Assembly (NCBI RefSeq): GCF_002855575.1
Contig: NZ_PKRQ01000004.1
Span: 248,001-312,000, forward strand
Length of the DNA stretch: 64,000 nt
Reading direction: 5' to 3'
Source: Tabrizicola sp. TH137
Lineage (GTDB): Bacteria > Pseudomonadota > Alphaproteobacteria > Rhodobacterales > Rhodobacteraceae
Every line of letters begins with the position of its first letter. The stretch's first letter is position 1. The notes below the pieces were generated by a model, which was given only the letters and a program-made list of their open reading frames with translations, was not told the DNA's origin and searched no databases. This document shows, one piece after another, positions 42,446 through 51,102 of the stretch. A program made the translations under genes and the position numbers.

Positions 42446-43495
42446 ATGTTCCGTGCCCCCACCGCCACCGCCCTCGCCATCTCCCTCTCCCTCCTCCTCG
42501 CCTCACCCGTCCCCGCCAATGACGGCTTCGGCGGCCTCTCCGCCACCGGCCTCCACTTCGCCCAGACCGATGCCATCGCGATGGAGACGGAAGACCTCTT
42601 CATCTCCCCCGACCGAATCCGCGTCACCTATACCTTCCGCAACCTCACCGATGCCGATGTGACGGGCGAGGTGATCTTCCCCCTCCCCCCCATCTCGCTT
42701 CAGGCGCTGATGACCTCGGATTTCAACATCCACGACGGCGACCGCGACAACCTCGTGAACTTCACCGCCACCGTCGATGGCCAACCCGTCCCCGTCACCA
42801 TCGACCGCATCGCCGTGATCGAACCGCCCTGGGATGACACCCGCCCCCTCTCCGCCCAATACGACACGCCCGGAACCGACGTCACCGCCGCCCTCCGCGC
42901 CGCCAACATCCCCCTCACCATCGACATCAAAAGCCTGACCGACGCCCTCTTCGCCAAGACCCCCGCCGAACGCACAGCCCTCACCGCCGCAGGCCTTGCC
43001 GAATTCTACGACGGCGATCCCGCACAGGGCATGCCCGCCGAAGTCTGGCCCCTCTGGTCCATCGTCCTGCGCCACCACTGGACGCAGACCTTCCCGGCAG
43101 GCCAGACCCTGACCATCGCCCATGAATATGAAAACCGCCCGCCCGGCGGCCTCTTCTACTGGCAGCACCCGGCCGAGGAAGGCTGGGCCAGCGACTACGC
43201 CACCCGCTACTGCATCGACGAATCCACCTCACGCGGCCTCGCCAAACGCCTCGCCCCCAGCGATGGCATGGGCATCGCCTATAACATCGCCTATGTCCTC
43301 AGAACCGCGAATTCCTGGGCAGGCCCCATCGGCGACTTCCGCCTCACGCTCGACAAGGGGGCGCCGGAGAACATCCTCTCCCTCTGCGCCGACGGGGTGG
43401 AAAAGACCGGGCCGACGACCTTCGAAATCCGCAAACAGGACTTCACCCCCGACCGCGACCTCGAAATCCTGATCGTCACCCCGCCACCGGGTTAG
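42446..43495 (+). CDS. DUF4424 family secreted protein
   Basis: A 349-residue precursor with signal peptide (about 1-25, cleavage near VPA-NDG). The DUF4424 pattern is clear: NDGFGGLSATGLHFAQTDAI, MEDLFISPDRIRVTYTFRN-like start, FPLPPISLQALMTSDFNIHD, and GLFYWQHPAEEGWASDYATRY-type middle. It is periplasmic, beta-rich, function unknown. Its last four bases overlap the convergent MFS gene. Confidence 0.87.
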   Translation: MFRAPTATALAISLSLLLASPVPANDGFGGLSATGLHFAQTDAIAMETEDLFISPDRIRVTYTFRNLTDADVTGEVIFPLPPISLQALMTSDFNIHDGDRDNLVNFTATVDGQPVPVTIDRIAVIEPPWDDTRPLSAQYDTPGTDVTAALRAANIPLTIDIKSLTDALFAKTPAERTALTAAGLAEFYDGDPAQGMPAEVWPLWSIVLRHHWTQTFPAGQTLTIAHEYENRPPGGLFYWQHPAEEGWASDYATRYCIDESTSRGLAKRLAPSDGMGIAYNIAYVLRTANSWAGPIGDFRLTLDKGAPENILSLCADGVEKTGPTTFEIRKQDFTPDRDLEILIVTPPPG

Positions 43496-44733
43496 GCGGC
43501 GGCGGCAACCGGCCCCCGCGTCTCGCGCACCGGCAGATGGACGATGGCCGAAAACGCCCCCACCCCCACGCCGATCCACCAGACCAGCGTATAGCCCCCG
43601 GTGATGTCATACATCATCCCCCCCAGCCACACGCCAAGGAACCCGCCGATCTGGTGGCTCAGGAACACCACGCCATAAAGCGTGCCCATGTAGCGCAGCC
43701 CGTAAAGATGCGCGACGAGGCCACTGGTCAGCGGCACGGTCGCCAGCCACAGCGCCCCCATCACGGCGGAAAAGATCAGCACGCTCTCCGGCGTGATCGG
43801 CAGCAGGATGAACACCGCCGCCGCAACCGTCCGCCCCGTATAGATTCCCGCCAGCAGATACTTCTTCGTGTAGCGCTTGCCTAACCACCCGGCGAGGATG
43901 GTGCCTGCGATGTTGAACAGCCCGATGGTCGCAATCGACACCGCACCCAGCGCGGATGTCGTCGTGATCCCCATCCCCGCGATCATCCCGCCGGGGTCAA
44001 TCGGCCCGCACAGCTCCGTCACGAAGGCCGGGAAATGCGCCGTGATGAAGGCAAGCTGATAGCCGCAGGAAAAGAACCCAAGGAAGATCAGCGTATAGGA
44101 CGGGTCCTTGAAGGCGCGCTTCAGCACCACCCCCATGCTCTCTTCCAGCTCCGCCTTCGTCGCCACCTTGGGCGACCGGATGAAAGGCAGCGCAAACAGC
44201 GATGACAGGATCACCACCGCAAAGATCAGGAACACGTCCTGCCAGCTATAGGATTGCAGCAGGAACTCCGCCACCGGCGCGCCGATCACCTGCCCCGCCG
44301 ATCCCGCCGCCGTGGCAATGCCCAGCGCCATCGACCGGTTCTCGGCACTGGCCGCCCGCCCCACGATGGCCAGCACCACGCCGAACCCCGTCCCGGCGAT
44401 CCCGAACCCCACGAGGATCTCCAGCACCTGCATCTGCCCCGGCGTGATCGCCCAGGCCGAAAGCACCAGCCCCGCCGCATACATCAAGGCCCCCGCCACG
44501 ATGGCCTTGCGGTCCCCGAACCGCTCCGCCACCGCGCCGAACAGCGGCTGCCCGATCCCCCAGGCCAGGTTCTGGATGGCGATGGCCAGCGAAAACTCCG
44601 CCCGCGCCCAGCCGAACTCCTCGGCAATCGGGATCTGGAACACCCCGAAACTCGCCCGGATGGCAAAACCCAGCATCAGGATGAAACAGCCCGCGATCAG
44701 GACCGGGGTCATCAGGGGCGCGCTGCGCGTCAT
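43492..44733 (-). CDS. MFS transporter (oxalate/formate-antiporter-like subgroup)
   Basis: A 413-residue MFS protein with about twelve helices: ASFGVFQIPIAEEFGWARAE, QPLFGAVAERFGDRKAIVAG, MALGIATAAGSAGQVIGAPV, and HLYGLRYMGTLYGVVFLSHQ near the C-terminus. The last block and GGFLGVWLGG are common in monocarboxylate/oxalate-type MFS proteins. The exact substrate is not known. Convergent with DUF4424 with a 4-bp overlap. Confidence 0.87.
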   Translation of the reverse strand: MTRSAPLMTPVLIAGCFILMLGFAIRASFGVFQIPIAEEFGWARAEFSLAIAIQNLAWGIGQPLFGAVAERFGDRKAIVAGALMYAAGLVLSAWAITPGQMQVLEILVGFGIAGTGFGVVLAIVGRAASAENRSMALGIATAAGSAGQVIGAPVAEFLLQSYSWQDVFLIFAVVILSSLFALPFIRSPKVATKAELEESMGVVLKRAFKDPSYTLIFLGFFSCGYQLAFITAHFPAFVTELCGPIDPGGMIAGMGITTTSALGAVSIATIGLFNIAGTILAGWLGKRYTKKYLLAGIYTGRTVAAAVFILLPITPESVLIFSAVMGALWLATVPLTSGLVAHLYGLRYMGTLYGVVFLSHQIGGFLGVWLGGMMYDITGGYTLVWWIGVGVGAFSAIVHLPVRETRGPVAAAA

Positions 44734-44839
44734 GCGGGATACCTCGCTCTTGCCCCCACCTTCTCCGCCCGTGACGACCCAAGGTCAAATGCGGAATTGT
44801 GATGCAGACAATCCGCCCAGCCTTCCCCGCCCCCACCCC

Positions 44840-44891
44840 TTCATCTTGGCGGGAAATACTCCACGGGGGTCCGGGGGTGTGAAACCCCCGG
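44840..44891 (+). repeat. TTCATCTTGG dispersed element, copy 5, with GC hairpin
   Basis: TTCATCTTGGCGGGAAATAC is followed by CCACGGGGGT and then the inverted repeat CCGGGGG-TGTGAAA-CCCCCGG. The core matches copies 1-4; the hairpin replaces the longer GC-rich block of copies 2 and 4. Confidence 0.7.
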
Positions 44892-44970
44892 TCCCGCATC
44901 CGGCCACCCGCGCCACGCCGGAATACGGCCCCTGCCGGATCACCCCTTTCCCGAACCTCACCAAGGCGCC

Positions 44971-45141
44971 CGCAGCGTGGCCACAATTTGCGGCACAGTT
45001 TACGGCACAGGTTACGGCCTCCCCGCCACAGCCCCCTTTCCCCTCCCGCGTTCCAGCGGCGCTTAATTCTTCCGCAACCCACCACCCGCAGCGTGGCCAC
45101 AGTTTGCGGCACAGAATGCGGCACACCCTGCGGCACAGCCG
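44971..45141. repeat. Two copies of a GTGGCCAC / GCGGCACA 12-bp-period repeat
   Basis: Copy 1 (44971-45020) and copy 2 (45087-45141) both begin CGCAGCGTGGCCACA and continue with units of the type NNTGCGGCACAN repeated every 12 bp (three in copy 2, three degenerate in copy 1). GTGGCCAC is itself an 8-bp palindrome. A third, inverted copy lies at 61528-61571 inside a gene. Confidence 0.75.
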
Positions 45142-45217
45142 TTTTCGCCCTTCCCCCTGTCCAAAGCCCCCCCAAGCCGCTATCGCTGAAGGCAGGAAGT
45201 CATCCACAGGGGGGCGC

Positions 45218-46825
45218 ATGTCGGGGCAGGATTGGTGGAAAGGGGCCGTCACCTATCAGGTCTATCCCCGCAGCTTTCAGGACAGCAATGGCGACGGGAT
45301 CGGCGATATCCCCGGCATCACCGCCCGCCTTCCCCATATCGCAGACCTCGGCGTCGATGCCATCTGGCTCTCGCCCATCTTCACCTCGCCCATGCGCGAC
45401 ATGGGCTATGACGTCAGCGATTACACCGATATCGACCCCACTTTCGGCACCCTTCAGGACTTCGATGCGCTCATCCAGCGGGCCCATGACCTCGGCCTGA
45501 AAATCATTATCGACCAAGTGCTTAGCCATTGCTCGGACCAGCACCCCTTCTTCACCGAAAGCCGCGCCAGCCGCGACAACCCGCGCGCAGACTGGTTCGT
45601 CTGGGCCGACCCGAAAAAGGACGGCACGCCCCCCACCAACTGGCTCTCCGTCTTCGGCGGCAGCGCCTGGACATGGGATGCACGGCGCAAGCAGTACTAT
45701 CTTCACAACTTCCTGTCAGAACAGCCCGACTTCAACTTCCACAACCCGGCGGTGCAGGACTGGCACCTCGCCAACATGCGCTTCTGGCTCGACCGCGGCG
45801 TGGACGGCTTCCGCTTCGACACCGCCAACTATTTCTTCCACGACCCGCAACTGCGCGACAATCCTGCCGACTTCCGCGAAAAATCACGCCCCGACGGCAA
45901 TCCCTACGAGATGCAGTATCACCTGTTCGACAAGAACCGCCCCGAAACGACAGGCTGGATGGAACGCATCCGCAGCCTTCTCGACAGCTATGACGCACGC
46001 GCCTCGGTCGGAGAAGTGGGCGACAGCCACCACGCCATCCGCCTGATGGGCGAATACACCGGCCCCAAACGCCTGCACCAGTGCTATAGTTTCGAGATGA
46101 TGGGGCCCGACTACGCCCCCGCCGCCTTCCGCCGCAAGATCGAGGATTTCTTCGCCGGCGCCCCGCACGGCTGGCCGATGTGGGCCTTCTCCAACCACGA
46201 CGTGCCGCGCCACGTCACCCGCTGGGCGCGCCACGGCACCTCGCAGGATGCCTTGGCGAAACAGGCGGCCGCCCTCATCCTCTCCTTCGAAGGCTCCGTC
46301 TGCCTCTGGCAGGGCGAAGAACTCGGCCAGACCGACACCGACCTTGCCTTCCACGAACTCACCGATCCCCAAGGGATCGCCTTCTGGCCCGAACCCGTGG
46401 GGCGCGACAACACCCGCACCCCGATGGTCTGGGATGACGGCGCGCAAGGGGGCTTCACCACCGGCACCCCGTGGCTGCCCGTGAAACCCCCGCAACGCGC
46501 CCGCAACGCGGCCGCGCAGGCGCAAGACACTGATTCCGTTATGAATTTTTATAGGTTAATGCTTCGTTACCGCCGCGCCTCGGCAGAGCTGCGCCGAGGC
46601 CGCACCCGCTTCCTCGACCTGCCCGATCCAGTTCTGGCCTTCACGCGGGGCGATGGCCTGGCCTGCCTCTTCAACCTGTCACCCGCCGAAACCATCATAA
46701 AGATCAGGGGCTTGGCAGAGCTTACTGGCCCCTCGCTCGCCGCCCGCCTCGACGGCGAAACCCTCACCCTCGGCCCCAATGGCGTGGCCTTCGCATCGAC
46801 GAAAGGCCCGGTGGAGGCGCTCTAA
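45218..46825 (+). CDS. aglA: GH13 alpha-glucosidase
   Basis: A 535-residue glycoside hydrolase of the oligo-1,6-glucosidase/AglA type, releasing glucose from alpha-glucosides. WWKGAVTYQVYPRSFQDSNG opens the barrel. Catalytic residues are Asp201 (GFRFDTAN), Glu266 (GEVGD) and Asp328 (SNHDVPR). DQVLSHCSDQHPFFTESRAS is the AglA-type substrate region. Codons 439-451 use several very rare codons. It faces the GH42 gene, and their stop codons share a hairpin loop. It belongs functionally to the sugar locus on its right. Confidence 0.92.
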   Translation: MSGQDWWKGAVTYQVYPRSFQDSNGDGIGDIPGITARLPHIADLGVDAIWLSPIFTSPMRDMGYDVSDYTDIDPTFGTLQDFDALIQRAHDLGLKIIIDQVLSHCSDQHPFFTESRASRDNPRADWFVWADPKKDGTPPTNWLSVFGGSAWTWDARRKQYYLHNFLSEQPDFNFHNPAVQDWHLANMRFWLDRGVDGFRFDTANYFFHDPQLRDNPADFREKSRPDGNPYEMQYHLFDKNRPETTGWMERIRSLLDSYDARASVGEVGDSHHAIRLMGEYTGPKRLHQCYSFEMMGPDYAPAAFRRKIEDFFAGAPHGWPMWAFSNHDVPRHVTRWARHGTSQDALAKQAAALILSFEGSVCLWQGEELGQTDTDLAFHELTDPQGIAFWPEPVGRDNTRTPMVWDDGAQGGFTTGTPWLPVKPPQRARNAAAQAQDTDSVMNFYRLMLRYRRASAELRRGRTRFLDLPDPVLAFTRGDGLACLFNLSPAETIIKIRGLAELTGPSLAARLDGETLTLGPNGVAFASTKGPVEAL

Positions 46826-46834
46826 AGCGCCTCC
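46813..46834. terminator. Perfect hairpin covering both convergent stop codons
   Basis: GGAGGCGCT (46813-46821) pairs with AGCGCCTCC (46826-46834) around a CTAA loop. The loop contains TAA of aglA (46823-46825) and, on the other strand, TAG of the GH42 gene (46824-46822). Each arm encodes Glu-Ala-Leu at the end of its protein. It probably works as a bidirectional terminator, though no T-run is present. Confidence 0.6.
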
Positions 46835-48723
46835 CAATGCACCCCGGCGGGCGGAATCACCACCCCGCCCCATTCCACCGGAACCGGGTTGTAGTTGAAC
46901 CAGAAGCGGTGCGTGTCGGTATCCCGCCGCCGCAGCCCCTCGGGCAGGACCTCTACCGAAATCCCCTGCCTCTCGCACAGCGCCGTCAGCATCCGGTCCA
47001 GCACCGCATCCTCCGGCCAACCGCCCAGATAATGCAGGCCACCGCTGCGGATCAGCGCAGGCCAGCCATCCGCCGCCCGCTCCACCACCTCGGCCCCGGT
47101 CTCGATTTTCTCGCGCCAATGCAACAGGTTACCGCCACCCTCCAGCGGCACCGGCACATCCGGCGGCAGGCTTTCCACCCGCGCCACCACGGCATCCAGC
47201 CCCGGCAGATTGGGCGGAAGCGGGACAGGCGTCGCAAACTCCACCGTCTTGGCATTGCTGCGCGGCCCGATCAGCGCCGCCCCCTTGAAGGCTTTCAACG
47301 CCCCGAGGAAAGCATCCGAAAGCGTCGCCACCCCCGGTGCAAGAACCAGCCTGTAGCCCGACAGGTCCGCCACATCCGGCGGCACGATATCCACGTTCAA
47401 CCCAAGCCGGCGCAGACCCCGGTAGAAGGCAAAGACCAGCCGGAAATAGTCGAAATCCCGCCCCTGCGGCTGCGTCTGCCACGCCCAGGCGCTGGCATAG
47501 TCGAACACCAGCGCCACATCCGCCCGCGCCGTCCCCACATCGGGCATCGCGGCCAGTTCCTGCGCCACTTTCCCCGCCTCTTCAAAGGCTTGCGCAGGCG
47601 CAGAGTCGGGCCTCAACAACCCCGCATGCATCTGCTCCTGCGCAAACGGCGCCTGCCGCCAGCGGAAATAGCACACGGCTTCCGCCCCATGAGCAAAGGC
47701 CTCCCAGGCCCAAAGCCGCGCCATGCCGGGCAGCGGATCGGCATTCCACGGGGCCCAGTTCACCGGCCCCGGCTGCTGCTCCATAATCCACCACCGCCCG
47801 CGCCCGACGGCCCGGTAAAGGTCGTGGTGGAAGGCCTGAAAATCCGGGTCCCCCTGCCGCACGAAGCGCCGCTTGTGCTCGGCGCTCACCTCCAGCCGAT
47901 CCGACAGGAAGCCCAGCGGATAGGCATCCCAAGACGCGATATCAAGGTCTGCCCCCACCGCGAAATGGTCGAACTCCGTGATCCTTCCCATATAGTTATG
48001 GGCAATCGGCGCGGCCGAGAATTTGCGGATGATCTGCGTCTGCACCCGGTTGAACTCCGCCACCTCGTCACTGGCGAACCGCCGGAACGCCATGGTATGC
48101 GACGGGTTCGCCTCGGTCACCGTCAGGTTGGGAAGCCCCACCTCGTCAAAGCTGGAATACTCCATCGACCAGAAGACATTACCCCAGGCCCGGTTCAACG
48201 CCTGCGGGCTCTGATACCGCTGCGCCAGCCATTCGCGGAAGGCAGTCTTTGCCGCCTCGGAATAGCTCAGCACCGTATCGTGGCAGCCATATTCATTATC
48301 CGTCTGCCACGCCGCCACATGCGGGTTCCGCCCATAGCGCTGCGCCAGTTCCGTCACGATCCGCGCGCATTCGGTCCGATAGCCGCGATGCGAAAAACAG
48401 TAATGCCGCCGCGATCCGAACCCCCGCGGCCGCCCTTGCGCATCCACCGCCAGCATGTCGGGGTGGCGGTCCAGCATCCAGCGCGGCGGCGTCGCCGTGG
48501 GCGTCCCCAGCACCACCTTCAGCCCCGCCCCGCCCAGCACGGCAATCGCCCGATCCAGCCAGTCCCAATCAAATCGCCCCGGCTCGGGTTCCATCCGGCT
48601 CCAGGCGAATTCGCCGATGCGAACCCATGTCAGACCCAGCGCCGCCATGCGCGCGGCATCTTCGGCCCATTTCTCTTCCGGCCAGTGTTCGGGATAGTAG
48701 CAGACGCCAAGCGTGCGTTTCAC
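46822..48723 (-). CDS. GH42 beta-galactosidase
   Basis: A 633-residue enzyme hydrolysing terminal beta-galactosides. GVCYYPEHWPEEKWAEDAAR and GTPTATPPRWMLDRHPDML are typical. The acid/base is Glu144 (TDNEYGCHD) and the nucleophile Glu315 (IMEQQPGPVNW). The trimerisation and C-terminal domains are present, so it is full length. It starts with GTG overlapping the SMP-30 gene stop (GTGA) and is the last gene of the eight-gene operon. No signal peptide, so it acts on imported sugar. Confidence 0.94.
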   Translation of the reverse strand: MKRTLGVCYYPEHWPEEKWAEDAARMAALGLTWVRIGEFAWSRMEPEPGRFDWDWLDRAIAVLGGAGLKVVLGTPTATPPRWMLDRHPDMLAVDAQGRPRGFGSRRHYCFSHRGYRTECARIVTELAQRYGRNPHVAAWQTDNEYGCHDTVLSYSEAAKTAFREWLAQRYQSPQALNRAWGNVFWSMEYSSFDEVGLPNLTVTEANPSHTMAFRRFASDEVAEFNRVQTQIIRKFSAAPIAHNYMGRITEFDHFAVGADLDIASWDAYPLGFLSDRLEVSAEHKRRFVRQGDPDFQAFHHDLYRAVGRGRWWIMEQQPGPVNWAPWNADPLPGMARLWAWEAFAHGAEAVCYFRWRQAPFAQEQMHAGLLRPDSAPAQAFEEAGKVAQELAAMPDVGTARADVALVFDYASAWAWQTQPQGRDFDYFRLVFAFYRGLRRLGLNVDIVPPDVADLSGYRLVLAPGVATLSDAFLGALKAFKGAALIGPRSNAKTVEFATPVPLPPNLPGLDAVVARVESLPPDVPVPLEGGGNLLHWREKIETGAEVVERAADGWPALIRSGGLHYLGGWPEDAVLDRMLTALCERQGISVEVLPEGLRRRDTDTHRFWFNYNPVPVEWGGVVIPPAGVHWEAL

Positions 48724-49577
48724 AAGATCACCTGTGGTTCGGGCAGTCCGGGGCCAAGCCCCTGAACTGCAAAAGTCTTCCCGGCTTCGGGATCGGCGGC
48801 CAGCGCCGCCGCATCCATGCCCTCGCGGGCCGAGGTGCAGAAGAGCGTCGCCAACCCCTCCCCCCCGAAAGCCGGGCAGGATGTCTGCGAAGCCCCCATC
48901 GGTACAGCCTTGAGGAACCGCCCATCAGGGCCATAGCAAGCCACCCGCCCCGCCCCCCATTGCGCATTCCACAGGTTGCCTTCCGCATCCACCACAGCGC
49001 CGTCGGGCAGAATGCCCTCTGCGCTCAGGTCGATGAAAGTCTCCGGCGCACCCATAGGCCAGCCGTCCGCGTCCAGCGCCACCTTCTGGATCCGGTGGGT
49101 CAGCGTGTCCGAAAAATGCGCGAACCGGCCATCAGGGCTGAAGCAGATCGAATTCGGAATGGTCAGCCCGGTGAAAATCCGGCGCATCTCGCCCCGATAC
49201 CACCGCCAGATCGACCCGCGCCCGGGGTCATCCCCGCCCCGCTTGCCCATCGTCCCGATCCAGAACCCGCCCTGCCGATCCGCCCGCCCGTCATTGGATC
49301 GCGTGCCGGGATCATCTGCCTCAAGCTCTGCAACCGTCTCGATTTCCTCGGTTTCCAGATCGAACAGGAACAGATCCCGCTCTCCCGCAATCAGCAGCAC
49401 GTCGCGGCTGACCCATCCGGCGGCCGAAACCAGTTCGACGAATGACCAGGACCGCGCCTCGCCGTCCTCAACCGAGTGCAGCTTTTTCCCAAGGATATCA
49501 AACCAGAAGAACTGCCGCCGCAGCGGATGCCAGAAGGCCCCCTCGCCCAATTCGCAGACGCGACTGTCAAAGATCAT
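48720..49577 (-). CDS. SMP-30/gluconolactonase family protein (probable galactonolactonase)
   Basis: A 285-residue six-bladed propeller lactonase. Metal-site residues lie in [10 protein letters not shown] (Glu), [19 protein letters not shown] (Asn/Asp), [20 protein letters not shown] (Asn) and [19 protein letters not shown] (Asp). In this operon it most likely opens D-galactono-1,4-lactone, the step before dehydration in the De Ley-Doudoroff route. It overlaps dgoA (ATGA) and GH42 (GTGA). Substrate is inferred from neighbours. Confidence 0.87.
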   Translation of the reverse strand: MIFDSRVCELGEGAFWHPLRRQFFWFDILGKKLHSVEDGEARSWSFVELVSAAGWVSRDVLLIAGERDLFLFDLETEEIETVAELEADDPGTRSNDGRADRQGGFWIGTMGKRGGDDPGRGSIWRWYRGEMRRIFTGLTIPNSICFSPDGRFAHFSDTLTHRIQKVALDADGWPMGAPETFIDLSAEGILPDGAVVDAEGNLWNAQWGAGRVACYGPDGRFLKAVPMGASQTSCPAFGGEGLATLFCTSAREGMDAAALAADPEAGKTFAVQGLGPGLPEPQVIL

Positions 49578-50182
49578 GCCAGCGCCTCGTCATAGGCCGC
49601 CACGATCCGCGCCGCCCTCGCGGCAACCTCGGCCACCGATAGCCCCGGCGTATAAAGCGCCGTGCCGATCCCGAAACCGTTCACCCCGGCCTTGATCCAC
49701 TGGCCAAAGTTTTCCGCCCCAGCCCCTCCCACCGCATAGACCTGACACGCCTTCGGCAAGACCGCACGGATCGCCTTCACCCCGTCCGGCCCGATCAGGC
49801 TGGCGGGAAAAATCTTCAACCCGTCCGCCCCGGCCTTCAGCGCGGCAAAGCATTCCGTCGGCGTCATCACGCCCGGCCAGCTTTGCATGCCCCGCGCCTT
49901 GGTCGCGGAGATCACCTCCGCGTCGCAATTGGGCGACACGATCAGCCGCCCGCCGGCATCGGCCACTTCCGCCACATCCGCCACGGTCAGCACCGTGCCG
50001 GCCCCGATCACCGCATGTTCGCCCAGCGCCCTGACCATCGCCGCGATGGAGGTCATCGGATGCGGGCTGTTCAGCGGTACCTCGATCCATGTGATCCCGG
50101 CCTTCACCAACTGTTCAGCCATCGGCACGGCCTCCTCCGGGGTGATCCCCCGCAGGATCGCGATGATCTTCCGCTCCGTCAT
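49574..50182 (-). CDS. dgoA: 2-dehydro-3-deoxy-6-phosphogalactonate aldolase
   Basis: A 202-residue KDPG/KDPGal-type class I aldolase cleaving KDPGal to pyruvate and glyceraldehyde 3-phosphate. [44 protein letters not shown] and the Schiff-base Lys in [18 protein letters not shown] are present. The KDPGal (rather than KDPG) reading rests on SPNCDAEVI and the adjacent dgoK. The start at 50182 overlaps the dgoK stop (ATGA). Confidence 0.94.
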   Translation of the reverse strand: MTERKIIAILRGITPEEAVPMAEQLVKAGITWIEVPLNSPHPMTSIAAMVRALGEHAVIGAGTVLTVADVAEVADAGGRLIVSPNCDAEVISATKARGMQSWPGVMTPTECFAALKAGADGLKIFPASLIGPDGVKAIRAVLPKACQVYAVGGAGAENFGQWIKAGVNGFGIGTALYTPGLSVAEVAARAARIVAAYDEALA

Positions 50183-51075
50183 GCGTTCACCCTCGCCCGT
50201 GTCACGCCCAACCCGGCAAGGACGGCATCGCCCCCCTTCACCAACCGCGCCTCGACACCCAGCCCTTTCAGCGCCCTCGCGTAAGAGGCCGAAATCCCTT
50301 CCGATCCGACAATCACCACCGCCTGACCCAGCCAATAGGGCCGGGCCGCCGCCAGTTCCATCCCGATCAGAAGCCCCGACAGCCGCGCCCGCGCCGATGT
50401 CGGGGCAAGCCCGGCGATCAACCCCTCCGCCCGGATGCCGAAGAGCTTCGCCCCGATCCGTTCCGGTCGCGCCAGCGCATCCGATACCCCGGCATCAAAG
50501 GCTGCATCATCCCAGCCCTCGCCCTGCATCCCGTGCCGCAGGACCGAGGCCTGCGACAGCAGGGCAAACATTTCGCCTGTCATGAAGGTCTGGAAGCTGA
50601 CCACTTCCCCAGCACTCAGATGCGCCCATTTGGAATGGGTGCCGGGCAGGCAGACCACCCCGTCAAAGCCAGGCAGCAAAGCCAGCGCCCCGGCGATCTG
50701 CGTCTCTTCCCCGCGCATCACATCGGCCGGACTGCCCTGCTTCAATCCCGGCACCAGCCGCACCCGGATCCGCGTGTCCCGTGTCGGCACGGTGACAAGG
50801 CTGCCCGAATCCAGAGGCGTGCAGGGAACGGCCCGATAGGGCGCCTCGTGCCAGCCTTGGCGGCTGCCCACCATCCCGCAGGCGATCACCTCGGTCACGC
50901 GACCCTCGGGCAGCCAAGGCCCGATCAGGCGCAGCAGCGCCGGTTCGAACCCATCCCGATCCAGCCGCCCCATGCCGTCTTCCGACGATGCCTGCGCCAC
51001 CACACCTTCGCGCGCCATGGCGAAGGCGCGCAGGTTGGTCGTGCCCCAGTCGACCGCGATCCATTCCACCGTCAT
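50179..51075 (-). CDS. dgoK: 2-dehydro-3-deoxygalactonokinase
   Basis: A 298-residue sugar-acid kinase phosphorylating KDGal to KDPGal. It starts [20 protein letters not shown] (phosphate-1 loop), and contains [40 protein letters not shown], and [20 protein letters not shown], all typical of DgoK. It is translationally coupled to dgoA and lies 27 bp downstream of the alpha-galactosidase gene. Confidence 0.94.
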   Translation of the reverse strand: MTVEWIAVDWGTTNLRAFAMAREGVVAQASSEDGMGRLDRDGFEPALLRLIGPWLPEGRVTEVIACGMVGSRQGWHEAPYRAVPCTPLDSGSLVTVPTRDTRIRVRLVPGLKQGSPADVMRGEETQIAGALALLPGFDGVVCLPGTHSKWAHLSAGEVVSFQTFMTGEMFALLSQASVLRHGMQGEGWDDAAFDAGVSDALARPERIGAKLFGIRAEGLIAGLAPTSARARLSGLLIGMELAAARPYWLGQAVVIVGSEGISASYARALKGLGVEARLVKGGDAVLAGLGVTRARVNA

Positions 51076-51102
51076 CGTTTCGCCTTCCCTCAGGACCGCC
51101 CG

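Larger units (their letters stand above)
44734..45217. other. 484-bp intergenic region holding several repeats
   Basis: No gene is seen. It holds the fifth TTCATCTTGG element (44840-44862), a perfect 7-bp hairpin CCGGGGG/CCCCCGG (44871-44891), and two copies of a 12-bp-period repeat (44971-45020 and 45087-45141). The aglA promoter should lie at the right end, but I cannot place it. Confidence 0.7.

Noticed and set aside
46531-46570. AT-rich stretch in aglA read as a dif/XerCD site
   Set aside because: The two arms do not match a 28-bp dif consensus well enough and the stretch encodes a continuous GH13 protein; kept only as a rare-codon cluster.
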